Program-made: the position numbers and the translations under genes | NCBI GenBank assembly: GCA_021788095.1 | Contig: JAJYLB010000019.1 | Location: 1 to 64,000, forward strand | Length of the DNA: 64,000 nucleotides | Reading direction: 5' to 3' | Origin: Acidobacteriota bacterium | GTDB lineage: Bacteria; Acidobacteriota; Terriglobia; Acidiferrales; UBA7541 | The notes under the pieces: generated by a model | The model's database searches: none | What the model was told of the DNA's origin: nothing | Seen by the model: the letters and a program-made list of their open reading frames with translations, nothing else | Shown here: positions 37,617 through 47,960 of the stretch, in pieces | Layout: every line of letters begins with the position of its first letter | Numbering within the stretch: the stretch's first letter is position 1

Positions 37617-37969
37617 TCAGCAGAATCTGTGGGCCGATTCCGGCTCCGGGAGCCGTCCAAGCGAGTGATAGAGAGCGATTTCCATCGCCTCGTAGGTGCC
37701 GAATCCGTGGGATCGGCTGGTTACCACTCGGATTTGTTGTCTAGGCCCTCGACCGTACCGGCGGCAACTTCCCCTTTGGCCCGGAACCAGTTCAGCAAGA
37801 ACTCCTCGTGGGCTCGGAGCATCCGGGCGACTCGTTTCATCGGCTCCAAGGGGCTGCGCCCGGCTCGCTCGCACCAAGAATCGAGAAAGGCTTCGGCCCA
37901 GACCAGCGAGCGATAGGTCCAGAAAGGGGAGAAGGTCTCCTTGAGCTCCCAGGCGCGGGCGGTGGCCAT
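37617..37969 (-). pseudogene. ISL3-family transposase remnant (C-terminal part, frameshifted)
   Basis: Two frames together give the C terminus of an ISL3 transposase: ATARAWELKETF, RSPLEPMKRVARMLRAHEEFLLNWFRAKG and VEGLDNK in one frame, then IRVVTSRSHGFGTYEAMEIALYHSLGRLPEPESAHRFC in the other. They join if one A is restored in the AAA run (TTT at 37735-37737 on the plus strand). The N-terminal two thirds and both IS ends are missing, so this is a dead fragment. Confidence 0.8.
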
Positions 37970-38398
37970 CTTGCAAGGCTTACAAAAACCAGCAATCCAC
38001 GATCCGTGACGGCAAAGGAGCAAAAATCTGGCGACAGCAGGGTCGGATAAAATCTCCGCATCCGCATGATAGGAAATGACATGGCGAAAAAACGAATCCC
38101 GCATTTGTGACGACGTCGCGCTGCGACGCCCGGGAGAACGACGCCGGCGCGCAGCCTTCAGTTCGCGGACTCGAGGGAAGGCTCGATTCCCGCTTTCGCC
38201 GGGATGACGATTGCGGGGCGCGCAGCGGGCAAAACCATTTCGCCCTATGCCTTGTCTTTCTCGTCAGTTTGGTGCGGTTGGGTGCCGGGGTCGCTATCCC
38301 GGGTCGTGGTGTTGACAACCGAGTTCCCACCTTTCCGGGTTCAGCGGGCCTTCGTTTCCTGATATTCTTCGAGGTCAGTCGTTGTCTCGGAGGCTCAC

Positions 38399-38674
38399 GT
38401 GTTGATCGAGGAGCAGATTTCCGCTCGCCAGCAGCGGGGCCCCACAGCCATCGGCAAAATCCTTGCGAAACCTGATGGACGAGCGTACGGCGACTATGAG
38501 GTCCGCCCGGCCAGCGGCAAAAAGTACCATGTGGCCATGCGCGGCCCGGGCCTGTTCGAGAATTTCTGTTCATGCCCCGATTTCGCGGTCAATACGCTCG
38601 GCACCTGCAAGCCTATCGAGGCCTTGCTGATTCGGCTGCGCAAGCGTTTCGGCCGGCCCACATTGGATCGATAG
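38399..38674 (+). pseudogene. SWIM zinc-finger fragment of a SNF2-type helicase
   Basis: The 91-residue frame (GTG start after GGAGG) reads YEVRPASGKKYHVAMRGPGLFENFCSCPDFAVNTLGTCKPIEALL. This is the SWIM pattern CxC...CxH found at the N terminus of some SNF2 helicases. The zinc-ligand His is Pro here (TCKPIE) and the helicase body is absent, so it is probably a truncated relic. A stand-alone small protein cannot be excluded. The stretch 37970-38398 has a short GATTCCCGC...GCCGGGATGACG palindrome near 38186-38212 and no gene. Confidence 0.55.
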
Positions 38675-38766
38675 CGCCAGTAGTCGGTCTTAGGGGCAGC
38701 CCCGACATTAGAAGGGTCCCGTCCGAGCAAGCGCACACTTCAGTGCGTGAAGCGTGGAGGTGTTAA

Positions 38767-40491
38767 ATGGGGCGTAACTTTCCGGATGCCCTTGGATCGT
38801 GGAGAGAAATCCGCCACTTGGTGCAAGACAAATCCACATCGGGAATGAGCCGAGTCGCTATCCTCATGGCCTTTTGTTTGATTTTGCCAGCTTTGGGCGC
38901 GGCGCAGAATGCACCCGGCAAACCGCACAACGCGGAGAACCAGAAGTGTGCAGCCCTGGCGCAAATGAACCTGGAAAACGCCCCGGGAGGACCCGCCGTG
39001 ATTATGTCCGCGCGTCTCGTCGATGTGCCCCCAAGCGGACTGGAGCAGGGGTTCGTCATTCCGAGCGGATATGGGAGCACGAGCTCTCAAATCGCCACCC
39101 GTATCCACCAATACTGTGAAGTGGCGGGCTACGTTGCGCCGCAAAACAAGTTCCTGTTGAGGCTGCCACTGCCTAACGACTGGAATCAGAACTTTTTCTT
39201 CAATGCTTGCGGCGGCTTTTGCGGCTATCTCGACGGCAGGAAGTGTAATCTCGCCCTCGCTCGGGGATACGCGTCAGCGACAGGAAACGGCGGGCACGAC
39301 AGTGCCTTGGGATTTGACGGGGTTTGGGCCGCCAACGCGCCCGAATTACAAAAGGACTTTGGCTGGCGCAGCAATCATGTCGTGACGCTCATCGCCAAGG
39401 CCATAACGACGCATTATTACGGCAGGCCCATCAAACGCTCGTACATGGCCGGCAACTCCAAAGGTGGTCAAGCCGTGCTCTTGGAAGCACAGAAGTTCCC
39501 CGACGATTTCGACGGATTGATGCCCAGCGCTCCGGTCTACGAATACACCGCGCGCAACACGATTGCCGCGGCTTGGTTCGCGCAAGCTGTGAGCGACGGT
39601 CAAGGGGGCTCTGTACTCAACGCCGCGGCGGCTGAAGCTGTACACAAATCCGTGCTTGAGCACTGCGGAGCCCAAGCCGGTGTTGAAGAGGGGCTCGTAA
39701 CCGATCCACCGTCTTGCAAATGGCAGCCCGAAATGATCCTGTGCGCTTCCGGCAGCAGCGGCCAGGATTGCTTGAATGCAAAACAGGTGGCTGCGGTCAA
39801 GCGACTCATGACCCCGGCGACCAATTCCAAGGGCGAAATCCTCTACGCTTACCCTTACATTCCCGGAACCGAGACCCAGTGGGAGGGCTGGAATTACTTT
39901 GGGTACTTTATTCGTCCAACTGTCGGGGGATATCCGCCGCGGTTTGCTAACCTCGACCTGCCCCGGCAGTTCCTAAGGTATTTCGTCGATGAAAAGATGA
40001 GAGAGAAAGGCGATGCTCTCAGCTTCAACTTCGACCGCGACCCCGCAACCCTCGATAGGGCGCGAAAAATGTACGATGCAACTTCCGTCGACTTACGAGC
40101 CTTCAAAGCGCGGGATGGCAAGATGCTGATGTGGCATGGCTGGGCCGATGGAGCGATCGCGGCAACATCTTCGATTGGCTACTACGAATCTGTGATGAAG
40201 TTTATGGGCGGTCGCAAGCAAACCGAAGATTTCTTCCGATTGTATCTCGTTCCCGGGGTGCACCACGGCGGCGGGGGCCCAGGACTCACCGAGTTCGATG
40301 CTTTGACCGCGCTGGAAAACTGGGTCGAGAAGGGACAGCCACCCGAAAAACTAATTGCGTGCCGTTTGGCCAATGGCATCGTCGAACGTTGCCGACCTCT
40401 CTTTCCCTATCCAGTTTTGGCTCATTATTCCGGCAAAAGCGATCCGAAGCAGGCTGATAGCTTCATCCGGTATGACCCTTCCCAGCGCTAG
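38767..40491 (+). CDS. tannase/feruloyl esterase family protein
   Basis: This secreted alpha/beta hydrolase of 574 residues would cut ester bonds of gallate, ferulate or similar plant aromatics. The triad is visible: Ser231 (AGNSKGG), Asp461 (HGWADGAI) and His499/His500 (GVHHGGGGPG). A calcium-site-like acidic region and FFFNACGGFCGYLDGR follow family pattern. A signal peptide (SRVAILMAFCLILPALGAAQ) follows a 26-residue leader; ATG 38767 has a strong GGAGG site, while ATG 38845 would give a more typical signal start. It lies in the accessory island between phoR and phoU2. Confidence 0.82.
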   Translation: MGRNFPDALGSWREIRHLVQDKSTSGMSRVAILMAFCLILPALGAAQNAPGKPHNAENQKCAALAQMNLENAPGGPAVIMSARLVDVPPSGLEQGFVIPSGYGSTSSQIATRIHQYCEVAGYVAPQNKFLLRLPLPNDWNQNFFFNACGGFCGYLDGRKCNLALARGYASATGNGGHDSALGFDGVWAANAPELQKDFGWRSNHVVTLIAKAITTHYYGRPIKRSYMAGNSKGGQAVLLEAQKFPDDFDGLMPSAPVYEYTARNTIAAAWFAQAVSDGQGGSVLNAAAAEAVHKSVLEHCGAQAGVEEGLVTDPPSCKWQPEMILCASGSSGQDCLNAKQVAAVKRLMTPATNSKGEILYAYPYIPGTETQWEGWNYFGYFIRPTVGGYPPRFANLDLPRQFLRYFVDEKMREKGDALSFNFDRDPATLDRARKMYDATSVDLRAFKARDGKMLMWHGWADGAIAATSSIGYYESVMKFMGGRKQTEDFFRLYLVPGVHHGGGGPGLTEFDALTALENWVEKGQPPEKLIACRLANGIVERCRPLFPYPVLAHYSGKSDPKQADSFIRYDPSQR

Positions 40492-40588
40492 CCATGCGCG
40501 CATCGCGCATCCGGGTGTGTCGTCGGCAAATCTTCCCTTATCCCGTTACGGAAGAGTGGCCCGTCATCCGCCCCGGAAGAGTAGGAAG

Positions 40589-41716
40589 TTAACGGATCTC
40601 GCCGATGCGCTGCCCTTGCAGATACTTCCTCCCAACCTCAGCGTCGATCACGACCTTCTTGTTCTGGAACAGCATCACGATGTCAGAGCCGCCGAAGAGA
40701 AAGAAGCCGAACTCGTCGCCCTTCTGCAGCCTGGCGCCAACCTCGGGTGTCAGGTTGACCGAGGAAACGAAGCCCATCCCGACCGGCAGAACGGCCACGA
40801 GCCCCACCTCGGGTGAGTCGATGACGATCAATCCTCGTTCCTGGTCGATCTGGTACGTCTCACCGTCGACAGGGTTGAGAGTGCCGTCCGGTCGCCGAAT
40901 CAGGTCCATGTACACGTGGCCATGGATGTTGCGTACTTCCTTGATCTCACCGGCGACGGGCACGTGGTAACGGTGGTAGTCGTCGGCGTGCAGGAACATG
41001 TGCGTAAAGATGCCGTTCTTGAACGCACTCTGGTACGGGCTGCCGTCCAGCAGCTTAGAGACCGGCCAACTGATGCCCTTGACCGTGACTTTCGAGTTCG
41101 CGTCGATGTCCCACTTGCCTGCGAATGTAGCGTCGGCCGGGGACACGATCACCCTGTCGTTGCGAGGCTCTGCGATAGGCCGCTTGCCGGGCTTCACCTC
41201 ACGTGCAAAGAACTGGTTGAAGGTGAGCCAGCCGCTCGGTCCCACGTAGTAATCGCCGATGTTGTAGTTCGGTCGGGCCACCAACGAAGGGATGCCCGAC
41301 GCGGACGCGGGCGTATCCAGGAACTGACCCCAGGCCTCGCCAAGCTTCTTCATCCAGGCATTGAAGCTCTTATCGCGGTTCAGTTGATCCCCCGGCGCCT
41401 GGTCGACGATGTAGCGGAACTTCAGCGGCGTGGGTAACTCGTGTTCGGTGGGGACGAACGTGACGAAGCCATCCAGATAGATCAGGAATGAGTCCATGTT
41501 CCGAAGGCCCTTGAGGTCGGCCGTCCGAATCGCGCCTTCGAGCGCCGCTCGCAAGTCTGGTCGCGCCTGCAGCAGGTGGACTAGGTCCTCGACGACCGGG
41601 ATATGACGAGTCGATTGCTTCGGTGCCTGATCACCGACGCCGGAGGGCAGGGCGACAACAGAGAGAACGACACATAGCACGGATGCCCGCCACGTGTTGC
41701 CCAGGAGCACGCTCAC
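40589..41716 (-). CDS. exported phosphatidylserine-decarboxylase-like protein
   Basis: The 375-residue protein has the PSD_Asp-type decarboxylase domain: FNQFFAREVKPGKRPI, SPADATFAGKW, FTHMFLHADDYHRYHVPVAG and a C-terminal GGSDIVMLFQNKK. The last replaces the usual LGST self-cleavage site, with Gly343-Ser344 as the likely scissile bond. Classic Psd makes phosphatidylethanolamine at the inner membrane. An N-terminal signal-like segment (ASVLCVVLSVVALPSG) implies export, which is unusual, and the leader region (about 30-130) is extra. Function beyond the family is uncertain. Confidence 0.8.
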   Translation of the reverse strand: MSVLLGNTWRASVLCVVLSVVALPSGVGDQAPKQSTRHIPVVEDLVHLLQARPDLRAALEGAIRTADLKGLRNMDSFLIYLDGFVTFVPTEHELPTPLKFRYIVDQAPGDQLNRDKSFNAWMKKLGEAWGQFLDTPASASGIPSLVARPNYNIGDYYVGPSGWLTFNQFFAREVKPGKRPIAEPRNDRVIVSPADATFAGKWDIDANSKVTVKGISWPVSKLLDGSPYQSAFKNGIFTHMFLHADDYHRYHVPVAGEIKEVRNIHGHVYMDLIRRPDGTLNPVDGETYQIDQERGLIVIDSPEVGLVAVLPVGMGFVSSVNLTPEVGARLQKGDEFGFFLFGGSDIVMLFQNKKVVIDAEVGRKYLQGQRIGEIR

Positions 41717-41911
41717 TCTTCGGTACCCCCGCCTGAAGGTCCTGCTAGGGTTTTCACGCCAGTGCTCCCACCGGCCCTTGTCTTTGGCGTTCAGTTTATC
41801 TCCGGCGTTCTGCTGCTGGCAAATCTTTTTGCCCCATTAGCAACAGCTCAAGCATTTCCAGAATTCTGGTAGCTCGCCTTGCCCTATTCTCTCGCTTGCC
41901 GCGCCCCCGCC

Positions 41912-41975
41912 TAGCTGTCATCCCGAGCCCAGTCCCGGCGCCTTTTGCCGGGAATGGCGGCGAGGGATCTGCTGT
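41912..41975. repeat. variant TCATCCCGAG...GAGGGATCTGCT repeat with loop insert
   Basis: The arms match the TCATTCCGAGCGCAGCGAGGAATCTGC family (compare 50022-50050), but the centre holds CCCGGCGCCTTTTGCCGGGA, another palindrome. The rest of 41717-42351 shows only weak open frames without recognisable similarity. Confidence 0.6.
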
Positions 41976-42351
41976 TGGTTCTCGTTTTCTCGCCACATGA
42001 TTTGTGGAAATGCTCTAGGGGCCGTTATCGCCAACATTCTGTTTCACATTGCCATGTGGCCGGCCGGCATGGCCCCTGGCCCGGTCGTATTCACACGGTG
42101 GTGCATCGTCGCATATCAAATCCGTTTGCACCTTCGGCCGCTGTTCGTGAGCGAGGTTCCAGGGATCCCACCACAAGGTTGACCATGCGATACGCCGGGA
42201 TGGATTGACCGAATGCATCTGCTCAGCAGCGCAATTTTGAGTTGCGGAAAATACACCAAATCTCATGAGGGGAAAATCAAGAATGAAAATCGACACCTAT
42301 CAGCGGCACCAGGCGCCCATCGGATCAGATTCAGAATCGTCGGCAATTCGG

Positions 42352-43122
42352 TGAGCGATTCGCGAACCGCATCTTGTGAGGGCGCGCATGAACGTAGCAA
42401 AGTTGCGGCATGAGGAAACAGCAAGGAAGCAGGCAGCTATGGGCGATGTGGCAGAAGCTGGTTGCCGAACAAGCGCGGAGCGGGGAGACGGTAGCAGCAT
42501 TCCGTCGGGAGCGCGGGCTGTGCGCGCCGCACTTTTACTGGTGGAAGAAACGGCTGCCCGAGGCGGCCCGATTGATCGCCGCGCTGTTTGCCGTGGAAAA
42601 ACAAGGCCGGGAGCTTTCCGCGGAGCAGCGCCTGGCGCTGCGCCAACTGCAATCGACGCCGCGGCTGGTCGAGCTGCGTAAGCGGCTGCTGGCCTGGAAG
42701 GAGCAACTGCCGCCGAAGCACCCGATGGCCGAGGCGGTGAACTATACGCTGGGTCAGTCGAGTGAGCTGAACGTGTTCTGCTCGGATGGCGCGGTGCCCA
42801 TTGACAACAACGTGAGCGAGCGCGAAATGAAGCGCGTGGTCCTGAACCGGAAGAACAGCCTGTTCGTCGGCAACCCGCGTGCTCGCGGCCCCGACGTGTC
42901 GGGGCGATCCTGGACAGCTTGACCTCGACCTGCCGTCGGCACCAGGTCGATCCGCAACTCTTCCTCACGCAACTGCTGCTGAACCCGGCCATCTGGCCCA
43001 TGCGCGATCTCGACGCCTGGCTCCCGGATCAGTGGAAGCTCCGCCAAGCCGCCCGACTGGCCTCGCCGTAAAGTTCGGCCCCCCGCAACTCCGTAGGCCT
43101 GTGGTTCACATACCGCTCACTA
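42352..43122 (+). mobile_element. IS66-family deletion derivative with target duplication
   Basis: The octamer CAATTCGG occurs at 42344-42351 and again at 43123-43130, flanking 771 bp. Near the edges the left TGAGCGATTCGCGAAC faces the right GTTCACATACCGCTCA as an imperfect inverted repeat (about 13 of 17 positions; ends uncertain by 2 nt). An 8-bp target duplication is the IS66 hallmark. Inside are fused pieces of tnpA and tnpC, while tnpB and most of tnpC are missing. The element cannot move by itself but might be moved by a complete relative. Confidence 0.78.
42410..43070 (+). pseudogene. fused IS66 tnpA-tnpC transposase remnant
   Basis: Residues 1-50 (LWAMWQKLVAEQARSGETVAAFRRERGL...FYWWKKRL) match the TnpA accessory protein. 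From residue 51 on, AARLIAALFAVEKQG to DGAVPIDNNVSEREMKRVVLNRKNSLFVGN is the C-terminal third of TnpC with the catalytic Glu region. The frame then breaks near 42880; the true end (ILDSLTSTCRRHQVDPQLF...LPDQWKLRQAARLASP) continues in another frame to about 43070. The joint arose by deletion of roughly 1.5-2 kb, judged from the usual size of IS66 elements. Confidence 0.82.
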
Positions 43123-43189
43123 CAATTCGGCGAAAAACCGGCAAAACCGTGGAAATTCGAGGAACGGCAATCAAACTGCCGGTCTAACA

Positions 43190-43220
43190 GGATGCCGCAA
43201 AAGGGCCTTTTGCAGCATCC
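43190..43220 (-). terminator. hairpin directly after phoR
   Basis: GGATGCCGCAAAAGG and CCTTTTGCAGCATCC form a stem of about 14 bp with one mismatch and a very short loop, 3 nt beyond the phoR stop codon. There is no T-tract after it, so it is either a weak terminator or an mRNA-stabilising hairpin. Confidence 0.5.
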
Positions 43221-43222
43221 GG

Positions 43223-44665
43223 CTAGTCCAGGGGAATCGCGAAGAAGAATTGGGAGCCTCGGCCGATGGCGCTCTCCACTCCCACGCTGCCGCCATGCGC
43301 ATCGACGATGTGCTTGACGATGGCCAGGCCCAAACCCGTCGAGCCCAGTTCGCGCGACCGCGCCGCATCCACGCGATAGAACCGCTCGAAGATACGCGAT
43401 TGCTCGGCTTGAGGGATGCCGATGCCGGTATCGGCCACCGTGACGCGGCCGAAGCGGACGTCGCGCGCGGCGCTGACTTCGATGCGGCCGCCCGGAGGCG
43501 TGTACTGGATGGCGTTATCGAGCAGGTTTTGCAGCACCTCGCGGAGCAGGTTGGCATCGCCACGCACGGCAGGCAAATCGGGCGGGCAGGCGAAGGAAAG
43601 CGAGAGCCGGTTTTGCTCGGCGCGGGGGCGGGCAGCTTCGACGGCGCTCGAAAGGAGTTCGCCGAGCGAAACGCGGAGGAATTCGAGCTCGAGCTTGCCC
43701 GCTTCGATCCGCGAGAGCTTCAGGAGGTCGTCGGTGATGCGGCTGAGACGGAGTGCGTGGCTGCGAATGATTTCGACGAATCGGCGGCCATTCTCCGGGT
43801 CTTCGAGCGCGCCCCCAAGCAGGGTCTCCGCGAAGCCTTGGATCGAGGTGAGCGGGGTTTTCAGCTCGTGGGAGACGTTCGCAACGAAATCTTTCCGCAC
43901 CTGTTCGAGCCGGCGCAGCTCGGTGATTTCGTGAAAGACCGCCACCGCGCCAAGGGGCCGGCCGGGCCGCGCCGCGGCTTCCGGGGAGCCGGGCGAGGCC
44001 GGAGAAACGGTCACGAGGAAAATGCGAGGGCGCGCGCCCGCGACCTCCGTCTCTCCGCGCAACCCCTCTTCCCCTGCGAGCGCTCGGCGCACCAGCTCGT
44101 GAATTTCGGGCTGGCGAATCACTTCGACCATCGGACGGCCTTGTGTCTCCGCGGGCTTCCTTCCCACGACTTCGGCAAACGCCTCGTTGCAGAACGCCAA
44201 GTGGCCGCCGGCGTCCACCACCGCCACCCCCTCCACCATGCTGCGCAGAATCGCCGCGGACCGGTTCCTTTCCTCGGTGAGCGCGCCGATGGTGGCCGCG
44301 AGGTTTGCCGCCGCATCGTCGAGCGAGCGCACCAAGTCCGCCAAGTCGCCCCGAAACTCGGCGGCTGGCAGCGGCCGAAAATCGCCTTTCGAGAGGCGGC
44401 GGGCGAACTCCTTTAAACGTTCCATCTGGCGGGAAAAGCGGCGCGAATAGAGAACCTCGACGGCCAGAAGCAACAGCACCAGGCCCAGCCAGAAAGGCCA
44501 GCTCGGCAACGCACCGGCCCGGGCAGGTGGCACGAGCAAAAAAAAGAGAGTGCTAATGCCCATTTCCCATGACCTGCGAGGCCATCGCTCTCCAGAAACG
44601 AACAGGGGAGGAAGCCGTGATGCCGGCCGTTCCTCTGCCTCCTCTGCTTCCTCTGCCTCGAGCAT
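43223..44665 (-). CDS. phoR: phosphate-regulon-type sensor kinase PhoR
   Basis: The 480-residue kinase has two membrane helices (about 37-65, STLFFLLVPPARAG and PFWLGLVLLLLAVEVLY), a HAMP-like linker and a PAS domain (about 130-225). HisKA follows with the phosphorylated His266 (VSHELKTPLTSIQG), then HATPase_c with NLLDNAIQYTPPGG, DTGIGIP and GLGLAIVKHIV. This layout matches PhoR. It overlaps the phoB stop by one base (TAATG). The first 14 residues are encoded by a dispersed 35-bp repeat, so ATG 44563 before the first membrane helix is a possible true start. Confidence 0.88.
   Translation of the reverse strand: MLEAEEAEEAEERPASRLPPLFVSGERWPRRSWEMGISTLFFLLVPPARAGALPSWPFWLGLVLLLLAVEVLYSRRFSRQMERLKEFARRLSKGDFRPLPAAEFRGDLADLVRSLDDAAANLAATIGALTEERNRSAAILRSMVEGVAVVDAGGHLAFCNEAFAEVVGRKPAETQGRPMVEVIRQPEIHELVRRALAGEEGLRGETEVAGARPRIFLVTVSPASPGSPEAAARPGRPLGAVAVFHEITELRRLEQVRKDFVANVSHELKTPLTSIQGFAETLLGGALEDPENGRRFVEIIRSHALRLSRITDDLLKLSRIEAGKLELEFLRVSLGELLSSAVEAARPRAEQNRLSLSFACPPDLPAVRGDANLLREVLQNLLDNAIQYTPPGGRIEVSAARDVRFGRVTVADTGIGIPQAEQSRIFERFYRVDAARSRELGSTGLGLAIVKHIVDAHGGSVGVESAIGRGSQFFFAIPLD
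44626..44660. repeat. 35-bp dispersed CTCTGCCTC-rich repeat, copy B (phoR start)
   Basis: This copy of the 37336-37370 repeat encodes LEAEEAEEAEER on the minus strand at the very beginning of phoR. One base differs between the two copies. Confidence 0.7.
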
Positions 44666-45360
44666 TAGTGCGCACGGGTCTCGAATAGATAGCCGGCGCC
44701 GCGCACGGTTTTCAGGTGGAGCGGCTTCTCGGGATCGGGTTCGACCTTCTCGCGCAGACGGCGGATGTAGACGTCGACGCTGCGTGGCGTGACGAAGCGG
44801 CCGGTGCCCCAGACGGCGTCAAGCAACTGATCGCGGCTGAAAACGCGATTGGGCCGCGAAGCCAGATAGTAGAGAAGGCGGAATTCGAGCGTGCTGAGCG
44901 GCAGCGGCTTCCCCTCCCGCGTGACGCGGTAGGAAGCGGGATCGATCCGCAACTGGCCGGCCTCGATTGGTTTCTCCTGCCCTTCGGCCGGCTGCACGCG
45001 CCGGAGCAGCGCCTTCACCCGAGCGACCAGTTCGCGAGGGCTGAATGGCTTGCTGACGTAATCATCGGCGCCTAGTTCCAGCCCGATGACGCGATCGGCC
45101 TCCTCGCCGCGGGCGCTGAGGATCAGGATGGGCAGCCGGTTCAGGCCTTCCTCCCGCCGAACGGCTTTGCAAACTTCAAGGCCGGAGAGTTTGGGCAACA
45201 TCAGGTCCAGAAGGAGCAGGTCGGGTGGCGTCTTCTGGATTTGCGCCAGGCCCGTCAGCCCGTCGAAGGCCGCGGTCACCTGAAATCCCTCCTTCTCGAG
45301 GTTGTACCGAACCAGCTCGACGATGTCGCGATCGTCTTCGATGATGAGGAGGCGGCTCAA
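44665..45360 (-). CDS. phoB: PhoB-type response regulator
   Basis: The 231-residue OmpR-family protein has a receiver domain with the acidic pocket IIEDD, phospho-acceptor Asp52 (LLLLDLMLPK) and Lys102 region (DDYVSKPFSPREL). A winged-helix DNA-binding domain follows (about 130-228; TLEFRLLYYLASRPNRVFSRDQLL, RSVDVYIRRLREK). It activates phosphate-starvation genes when phosphorylated by PhoR. The start is uncertain: TTG 45360 gives the usual length; the frame is open further upstream without conserved sequence. Confidence 0.88.
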   Translation of the reverse strand: MSRLLIIEDDRDIVELVRYNLEKEGFQVTAAFDGLTGLAQIQKTPPDLLLLDLMLPKLSGLEVCKAVRREEGLNRLPILILSARGEEADRVIGLELGADDYVSKPFSPRELVARVKALLRRVQPAEGQEKPIEAGQLRIDPASYRVTREGKPLPLSTLEFRLLYYLASRPNRVFSRDQLLDAVWGTGRFVTPRSVDVYIRRLREKVEPDPEKPLHLKTVRGAGYLFETRAH

Positions 45361-45489
45361 GCCAAGCTCAGCTTCTGGTGCGGCTGCTTCGAGATTCGTG
45401 TCGCATGCGGGCGCGACATATTCGCCACGATCATACCAAAGTCGGGCCCCGGGGCGCGGGCGTCTCGTCCGCACACGGCCACAACCGTT

Positions 45490-45630
45490 GTAGGGGCGGG
45501 CCTTGTGCCCGCCCTCCACGAGCCTACGGCCCCTTCCTCGAGATCACTGGGATAATTCGCGAGGCCGGTGCCTTGTCGCTTTGTCACCGCCGCGAGGTCC
45601 GTTCTCCTTGGGGCACGCTGCAGCGTGCCC
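45490..45630. repeat. two family hairpins upstream of phoB
   Basis: One is GGGGCGGGCCTTGTGCCCGC (within 45493-45514, after GTA). The other is GGCACGCTGCAGCGTGCC at 45612-45629, identical to the hairpin at 11113-11130. They lie between glgB and phoB, probably in the phoB leader or promoter region. Confidence 0.7.
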
Positions 45631-45661
45631 ATCCGCTCGCTCCGTGTGAGGCGAAACTTCC

Positions 45662-47617
<1,956 letters not shown>

Positions 47618-47742
47618 ACCGTACCTCCCCGAGATTCCCAGGAAAACATTAAACCACGGTTACGCCCGCCCTCTTAATCCTTTGGCCCTGTAAACCCCAT
47701 GAACGTTGGGTGCCCAGACGCCGTACCTGCGCCTCGGAGCGC

Positions 47743-47950
47743 CGTAGCACAGCCATTCCTGGCTGTGCGCTTTCCGCCCAAGCGGCACGGGTCCTGCCAC
47801 AGGCAAGTCCCGAATCCCGAACGTTCGGGACGGGACCTTGCGCTACCTCGCCTGATCTCTGCTTTCCGCCCCACGCCACTCCTGCGCCCCAAGGCCACCG
47901 TTGAACCACGCCGTAAGGTTTAAACGTAGAGCCGCGGCCTTCAGCGCGGC
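47743..47950. repeat. repeat cluster: ATTCCTG hairpin, nested palindrome, tandem-unit relative
   Basis: At 47748-47767 is CACAGCCATTCCTGGCTGTG, preceded by GTAG. At about 47805-47840, arms CAAGTCCCG and CGGGACCTTG enclose TCCCGAACGTTCGGGA (47815-47830). At 47893-47950, CCACGCCGTAAGGTTTAAAC and a CCGCGGCCTTCAGCGCGG hairpin repeat the 13.4-kb unit. No gene is supported in 47618-47960. Confidence 0.72.
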
Positions 47951-47960
47951 ACTCGTTGGC

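Noticed and set aside
42015-42296. Minus-strand frame of 93 codons in the island
   Set aside because: No recognisable domain, no convincing ribosome site, and it lies in a region of repeats and IS debris.
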